From the NCBI RefSeq assembly GCF_018691265.1, contig NW_024881303.1:11959777-12023776 (forward strand): a stretch of DNA of 64,000 nt, given 5' to 3'. The DNA is from Tyto alba (taxonomy: Eukaryota; Chordata; Aves; Strigiformes; Tytonidae). The number at the start of each line of letters is the position of its first letter. Within the stretch, counting starts at the first letter, position 1. The position numbers and the translations under genes were made by a program. The notes under the pieces are model-generated. The model saw only the letters and a program-made list of their open reading frames with translations, did no database searches and had not been told where the DNA came from. This document shows positions 51,400-64,000 of this stretch, piece by piece.

Positions 51400-51411
51400 G
51401 CCATCTAGTGC
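51400..51411 (-). promoter_or_regulatory. CTCF-like motif
   Basis: The minus strand reads GCACTAGATGGC, 11 of 12 bases of the core CCACTAG(A/G)TGGC. Binding not shown. Confidence 0.4.
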
Positions 51412-52383
51412 TCCCACGGGGCCCTCAGGATTCGCGTGGTCCTTCGCCCAGCAGCCACTCCGCAGCGTAACCGCCTAGCGTGCGGTTCCCTGCTTCTGCT
51501 GTCACTGGCTATGGCAGAGAGGGGCAGGGTTTGGGATCAGCGTACGGAAATGCTGGAGCGCTTTCAGCATACAGAGAACGGGGTTGTGAATTCCAGTGGA
51601 CAGAGCAAGAAAGTCAACCTGAGGCTTGATGTTTCCCTAAAGGCAACAGCAGCTGCTCTGGGACAGTTGCAGTCCAAAACTTCAGTATTCTTCAACCATA
51701 GCAGGTAAAAGTCAAAACATTACCCATTTCTCCTGATCCACAGGAACTGTCCTGTCTCCATTGACTATTGTGCCCTAAGACTTATCTCAACAAGTATCAA
51801 AGTTATGGTCACAGGTATTGCTAGTCCTGCTATCTATATGTAATGTAACCCCAACCATCTCTTCTGGAAAATTTAATAGCTTAGTCTAGTGGTTAAGTAA
51901 GCTGTGTCTAAGTGCTGTTCTGCCAGCTAACGTTTCTAACATTATAATGATCAGTGGTGCAAAGGACAGCCCCACCAATACAGTATGCTCAACTTGAATT
52001 TATACAGTAATGCACATAAATTTATCCTTTTCTCATTGCAGCACTGTATATATTTACTGCTACACACTTAATTTTGCCTGCATTTTGGTATGCTTTAAAT
52101 ACATTTGTATTTTTACATTTTTTTGGCTGCTGTAATATTCAGATCTACTATAAGAAACCAACATAAGTAACATGAATGGGAGCAGTGCAACAAGCAATAT
52201 AGATCTATATCGTTTTCCTTTAGAAGAAAATACCCACTAATGCAGTGCTTAAAATCATCCCTATTTAGAAAAGGAAAAACAGCAGTCCACTGGAAAACAA
52301 AACAAAAACAATGAAGGATCTACAAACTAGTTGTTCCTATACATAGTGATGAGGAACCAAAGCTTTGAAGGTCTCAGTGCTTC

Positions 52384-52389
52384 TTTATT
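52384..52389 (-). terminator. KLC1 AATAAA 37 nt past the stop
   Basis: The minus strand reads TGTGAATAAAGAAG. This is a very proximal poly(A) hexamer; use unknown. Confidence 0.4.
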
Positions 52390-52425
52390 CACAAAGGAAT
52401 ATTAGCTAGCTTCTGTCCAAGAATC

Positions 52426-58824
<6,399 letters not shown>

Positions 58825-59871
58825 TCAAAAACATTTCATTGATGAAATTTTTTTATTATTATTTTTAATATACACTTGGTACAACTACCTAAACACATAA
58901 TATCATATAGCTACAACTTTACAGAAACAGAAGTGTGCCCTTCTAAACTGTAACAAAGATTTCTAAAATGTGAAGACGGGCTCAAGATATGATTCATAAT
59001 GATTAACAAAAACCCACCGCAGTAGTCAAACAATTCACCACCACCATGTCACCACTTCATACGAGTGCACTGTCGTTAACAGAGTACAAGCCTCAAGCAA
59101 AAGCATTCCGTCAGTCTAAGAAAAAAACTGTTTTATTCTTTCTAAATATCCGCATTACTTGCAAGCATGTTTAATCCTAAAATCCTTAAACAAAAATATT
59201 TCTAATGAGAAACATTTATAATTAAATTCCTGTGCTTTGTTTTAATTTCCACCAAAGGAAATGTAAAACATGATGAAATGAATTTTTCATACATCGCATT
59301 CATGTTTTACACTGCGTTATTTATCCAAAGAAACCTCCAATTGACCACAATTCTATTTTTCAATGTTTTGCTCTTAAAAAAACCCAACAGTTTAGTAAGA
59401 TTAGAAGTGACCGCTTCCTACTTCATAGAAATCCTGTGATTATGAAAGAAGAATTGTAAAAGGAGAAAGTAAAGTACTACTAAGCAGACAAAGACAGACA
59501 CCTGAGTTGGAGTGAGTTTATTAGAAGTTAGAAAGACAAATACACAAATCACTGAACACCAAGATTAGTAGAGAAAAGCATATTTGCCAAAATCTCACAC
59601 AAAGACTAAACAGCAATGCTACTTTAGAATAATCATAAGTGAAGACATCCAGAGTTCCATATTGATGTTAACCATGTAATAGGTCTCTAAATACATTTTA
59701 AAGCACTTGGAGAACATGCCTTACTTTTATGGGTTTTGTTTTGTTTTTTCTCCTGTAAAGATCACCATCATGCCATTTCAATAATACCTTGTGTGATACT
59801 TTTAACTACCCTTTTTCCATAGTGAACAGCTACTTATAAAGTTCGTTGTTACTTGGTTTTGGTTGTTGGTG

Positions 59872-59925
59872 TGTGGTTTTTTTTTTTGCTTTGTTGTTTG
59901 TTTTTTTTTTTTCTTTGTTTTTGTT

Positions 59926-59955
<30 letters not shown>
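59872..59955. repeat. T-rich low-complexity tract
   Basis: Long T runs broken by G and C (ttgctttgttgtttg-like), ending in about 25 T. Predicted frames across it, poly-Phe or poly-Lys, are artefacts. Confidence 0.85.
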
Positions 59956-59957
<2 letters not shown>

Positions 59958-61489
59958 TTATGTATTACACAGCAAATGGTTGTAATAACATTTTGTATGA
60001 CTAGATACATATCTGGAAAAGCTACACATGTACAGAAATAGAAAACCAAAAAAGACACCAGCACTGAAGGAATGGCCAGTTTACAGGGAAGTGTAGCTCT
60101 GACAAGAATCTTAAAGGGTTTGCTAAAACACAGCAGTCAGTACTGAAGAGAGAAGTTAAAGCTTGAAGATGGTGCACGCCCGTCATGCAGGAGACAGTAT
60201 AAGAATCACAAAAGGCATCTAGGCCTGTCAGAAATGGAGAGAGAAAAACTGAATGAAACTGTTGGGAAAAATTCAACAGTTTTCAATTTTGAACAGTTAT
60301 GTTAACAGTATTTCTAGGTCACATTCAAAACAATTTTCTCCAGAGTAAGTATTTGGACTGCCCTTAAAGACAAAGTGCAGGCCCTTGCAATTACCGGAAC
60401 ATACATCTTCATACAGTTTGGCCTATATCACAAATATGCAACTTACAAGCGAGCATGAACGATGCTGTGCATTCCTTAAATTAGGATTTGTATAATATAC
60501 AAAACACCTTTAAGAAGGGATAGATTTAGTATTACATCTTGTAAACAAAGAAAAGAATTGTTTTTTCAGCTGACATTAACACAAAAATAAAAATAAAGGA
60601 AAAAAAAAAAAACAGAAGAAAGGGACAGAGCAAGGTGCATTCATTTCAGCTTTAACTTCTGTCAGAAATTTTCCTTGAAACAAAACTGCAAGAAGAAAGA
60701 GATCTCCCCTTAACCTCCAGACAAAATTCTGTTCATTCCTTTAAGGAACTAGAATCCAACTGACCTGCGTCAATTCAGTTTCATGAGTATTTTTCAGAAC
60801 ATAACTGTGTATATAGATACAATCCAAGTGGAAACTTCTCTACTTTCCCTAATGCAGTGAGGTAGCTGAAAGAATTTACCTTTAGAAATAAGCTGTGGTT
60901 CAATTTACACTTTCCATTCTCGGTGTAAGTACAGAGACCATTACTGATAATCCTAAGGTAACTGTTTTGAGAGCCTTTACCTAAAGCAACTGGAACAAAC
61001 AGTAATTAAAATTATTCTTGGAAACAGTAAAATGCCTTGCTACCAAGTGATCAGAAGATCGAGATGTAACTGAGTATTTATTTTTCAAACTAAATTGCAT
61101 ATATTGTTCATACTTAAAACCAGACTTCAGCTTTGCAGGATTGAATGAACTGAAGTCTAAATTCCAATTAGAACTATCAGATCAGTGAAAAGACTAATTG
61201 TTCCTATGGTCTTAAGGCAGGGATGCTATAGTAGTGATAATGATAGGCAAGACAAATTTGGTAGGTATAGAGTATAACTTTTATTATGCTAACTAGCACA
61301 TTAAGAATAAGCAGACAAGCTTTTTGGTACTTCAAATCTGAAATAAAAACATTGAATTCAAGTTAAACACTCACTCCATGATTAACAAAACACATTTAAA
61401 ATGTAAGTTTAGTATAAAAGAAGTTTCCTAAATCCAGCATAAACAACAAAAAAAAAAAAAAAATCACAAGAGATATCCAGTTCTATGGC

Positions 61490-61517
61490 AAAGTTTAATT
61501 GCCAAAGTTTAATTGCC
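61490..61517. repeat. 14-bp direct tandem repeat
   Basis: AAAGTTTAATTGCC occurs twice with no gap. Confidence 0.85.
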
Positions 61518-63291
61518 AATTTTTATGTCCCTCTGGATGAGAAACACCTTATTACTTTTGCTTACACATCCCTATCCTCATCTCCTGTACTTTGTAGTTG
61601 TCTGCTACAATGGCCTTCTGACTGTCTAACACTTATTAAACAAGAGCAACTCCTATCAGCTAGTCTATGGTAGTGAAATTTATTGCTTTCGTTTCGTACC
61701 TGAAAGCTGACTTATGTGCCCAAAAGCTTGGGTTTTTGAAGCATTGAGTTAGAATAATAAAAGATACTCCCTCACACTAAGAAAAATTACCTTTAATTAA
61801 GCACTATATCACAAAGATTTTTGTCTGTCCTGCAACTGGCTGCAAGATCAATTTAGAAAAATGCCAATTACAGATACCCATTGTCATTTTTATATATATA
61901 AAAAAAAAATACGGGATACAAATCTTGGCATTTCTACCTTGAATTAAGACCAAGTATTTTTTTCCATTTTCAAGTATCTTCTGTTAACTTTAAGGGATGG
62001 ACTTTACAAGAAATGTGTAAACATGCACTATACAACCTCACTTAATGTATGCATTTTAATAGTTAATGGCAGACTTACTTCCACTGATATTTCAGTTTTT
62101 TGTCAGAGTGTAAGACATTACAACAAAGTATATAATGCTTAATATGGATTACATTACATACAGAAGTCACTTAATTACAACAGATCTTGGAACAAAAATT
62201 TCTCATTTATTACTTTACATGCTCCACCTGTTCTCTCTGACAGCCAAGAACATGAGCTACCTTGACCACTTCAGAAGAATTTAAATGGAAAACACAGGCG
62301 CCTCTTCAGGCTCTGCACACTGAAGTCAAAAATTCTACTATATTTTATGAATCAGAATATTTTGTCTGGAGGAAACACATGAGAGTAAAAAAAACTACAT
62401 AATATAAAGTAGAGGGAAGAACAACACTGAGATAGAAACATTAACAGGGTAGAGGGAGAGAGAGTTGCCCACTTTATGTAAAACATGTAATACAAAATAC
62501 CTTAAGAGGGGAAAAAAGAAATTATGAAGATGAGAATAAAGCAATGCCACTTCAGCACACTAAAAGTCTGTTTGCCCTGAGAGGTCAAAATTTAATTTTT
62601 CCACAAATTTTATCAGTGAGTTTGATTCAAATATTGACCTAGAAATACTGTCTATTATTTTTCCACAGAAGGTCCTTTCAATCCAAAACCTGCATGCTTG
62701 TTTAACTGATGTCAATAACAGAAAAAAATTTAATCCATTTAGAATATATAGTCATGCAAAGTACAGCGAAAATTAAGGGAAGAGTACAGTACACAGTTCT
62801 AATGCTGAATGGGCAAAATGAGAATTAAAAAAGAGAGTTATCTGACCTTACTTTGGCTTTATTAATGATGCAGTATTATTCGCAATAGATGCTGATTGAC
62901 TGTCTTGGCACTGAGAACACCAATGCCAAGAAAACAGTAATAAAGAGAAAAGCAAAGATGGAAAGAACATTCTTGTTTAAGACAAAAGCAGTATGTGTTT
63001 TATCAGGGTTTCTTTGGAATGCTAAACTTTGTCTCACGTGGCTAACAAAAAGCAGAAGGAAAAAAAAAATACTTCTATCATAAAAGAAATGAAACTTCAG
63101 AACACTCAATATTGCAAAGTAGGCTACTTCCCCTCCCATACAGCAAAAGCAGGCAACACCACTTTTATAATCTAACAGAATATTTTTCAGCAGAACTGCA
63201 GCTGGGAGTTAACAGTGCAAGATACATCCCATTGCTGGCAATGGGATAAAGCATGGGAAAGCTGGTGACAGAAGCAAACTACATAAGCCAG

Positions 63292-63345
63292 ATCAGTAAC
63301 TGAAAGCATATGTAATGCATCAGTAACTGAATGCATATGTAACCA
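63292..63345. repeat. 27-bp tandem duplication
   Basis: Two copies of atcagtaactgaaagcatat plus tgtaatgc, differing at about three positions, lie head to tail. Confidence 0.8.
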
Positions 63346-64000
63346 CATTATATATGTGTTTTTACTTTCTGACAATCAGTGTTATACAGTGAAGCCAATA
63401 TATGGGAAATAAACAGGAACAAGCCCTGACTCCAGTAAAATTTTAATAAAGGAAAGTGATATTAATATTTCACTTAGTATCACATTGTTATATGATGGCA
63501 CTGCCTCTTAAAATAGATCGTATAGCAGCTTTAGCAGTTACATTCTTTCCTCTAACAAGCTGTGTAAGGAGGAGATTGGAATTATTTTAGTGTTAGACTG
63601 ATCACTTCAGTTTACTCTAAAACTGCTAACAGTACATCTCCACAGCTTAAGTTCTTTGTGATTCCAACAGATGCAGTATTTTTAAAGAAACATTTAAAAT
63701 ATGGGCAAATACAACATCAAAAGGACAAAAGCAAAAGTAAGTTAATTGCCAGACTATTTCTACCAGTAAAAAGAAACCACTGACAAGCAATTGTACACCA
63801 GACCATAACCAGGACACTCAATCAGCATTAAACAACTTAAATACAGCTGCTTGGGATTCTTGAAAAAATGTCACCATTCAGGACAACAACAGAAAGGATG
63901 TTTTAAAATTTTAAAATATTACCCTTTTTTTACATTATGTTATGATAAACAAAATGTTAATTATTCATCTCTTAATTGATCCTGCAAAATTACAAAACAC

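Larger units (their letters stand above)
47310..52425 (-). other. KLC1: KLC1 long 3'UTR or 3' flank
   Basis: Minus-strand sequence after the KLC1 stop at 52426-52428. AATAAA hexamers on the minus strand lie at 52384-52389, 50109-50114 and 47330-47335, so 3'UTRs of about 0.05, 2.3 or 5.1 kb are possible. It contains a polyA/T tract at 49859-49882, a GC-rich island with a TCTG minisatellite at 50341-50600 and a CTCF-like site at 51400-51411. No further coding exon was recognised, but alternative KLC1 3' exons known in mammals could hide here. Confidence 0.5.

Noticed and set aside
59849..60064. Frames with poly-Lys or poly-Phe
   Set aside because: They are translations of the T-rich tract.

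Overview
The window is vertebrate nuclear DNA with the intron-rich, AT-rich texture of a bird genome. A chicken-repeat-1 (CR1) LINE fragment at about 21805-22105 supports a sauropsid, most likely avian, source. I cannot name the species. All four genes were identified from exon translations that splice together with GT/AG borders and matching phases. In order they are PPP1R13B (ASPP1, + strand, C-terminal part only), ZFYVE21 (- strand, complete coding sequence), XRCC3 (+ strand, complete coding sequence) and KLC1 (- strand, C-terminal part only). This is the same gene order and relative orientation as human 14q32.33, read from the other side.

Layout: 1-4143 is a PPP1R13B intron. 4144-11515 holds the last eight coding exons of PPP1R13B (proline-rich region, RVxF PP1-docking motif, ankyrin repeats, SH3 domain), followed by a 3'UTR to about 13000. 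13440-29102 is ZFYVE21 in seven coding exons on the minus strand, with a FYVE zinc finger and a C-terminal PH-like domain. 28750-30075 is a CpG island and divergent promoter with seven CCAAT boxes shared by ZFYVE21 and XRCC3. 30720-44529 is XRCC3 in seven coding exons (347 aa, Walker A lysine at residue 113). 44530-47340 is the tail-to-tail region between XRCC3 and KLC1, where poly(A) hexamers face each other. 47310-52425 is probable KLC1 3'UTR or 3' flank, including a GC-rich island with a TCTG minisatellite. 52426-58764 holds the last three KLC1 coding exons found here, and 58765-64000 is a KLC1 intron.

The genes are not a pathway operon. Functionally the block holds a p53-family cofactor (ASPP1), an endosomal PI3P-binding protein (ZFYVE21), a RAD51 paralogue for homologous recombination (XRCC3) and a kinesin cargo-adaptor subunit (KLC1). 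Their coupling is positional: one divergent promoter (ZFYVE21/XRCC3) and two convergent ends (PPP1R13B/ZFYVE21 and XRCC3/KLC1).

I looked for an undescribed system and did not find one that I would defend. The points most worth a second look are the dense CCAAT cluster, the XRCC3 poly(A) hexamers overlapping its stop codon, the opposed poly(A) hexamers at 47299-47335, the TCTG/CpG island inside the KLC1 3' region, the RVKF (ASPP2-like) PP1 motif in this ASPP1, possible uORFs of XRCC3, and two CTCF-like sites. All remaining open reading frames longer than 60 codons look like chance frames in introns, UTRs or GC-rich DNA.
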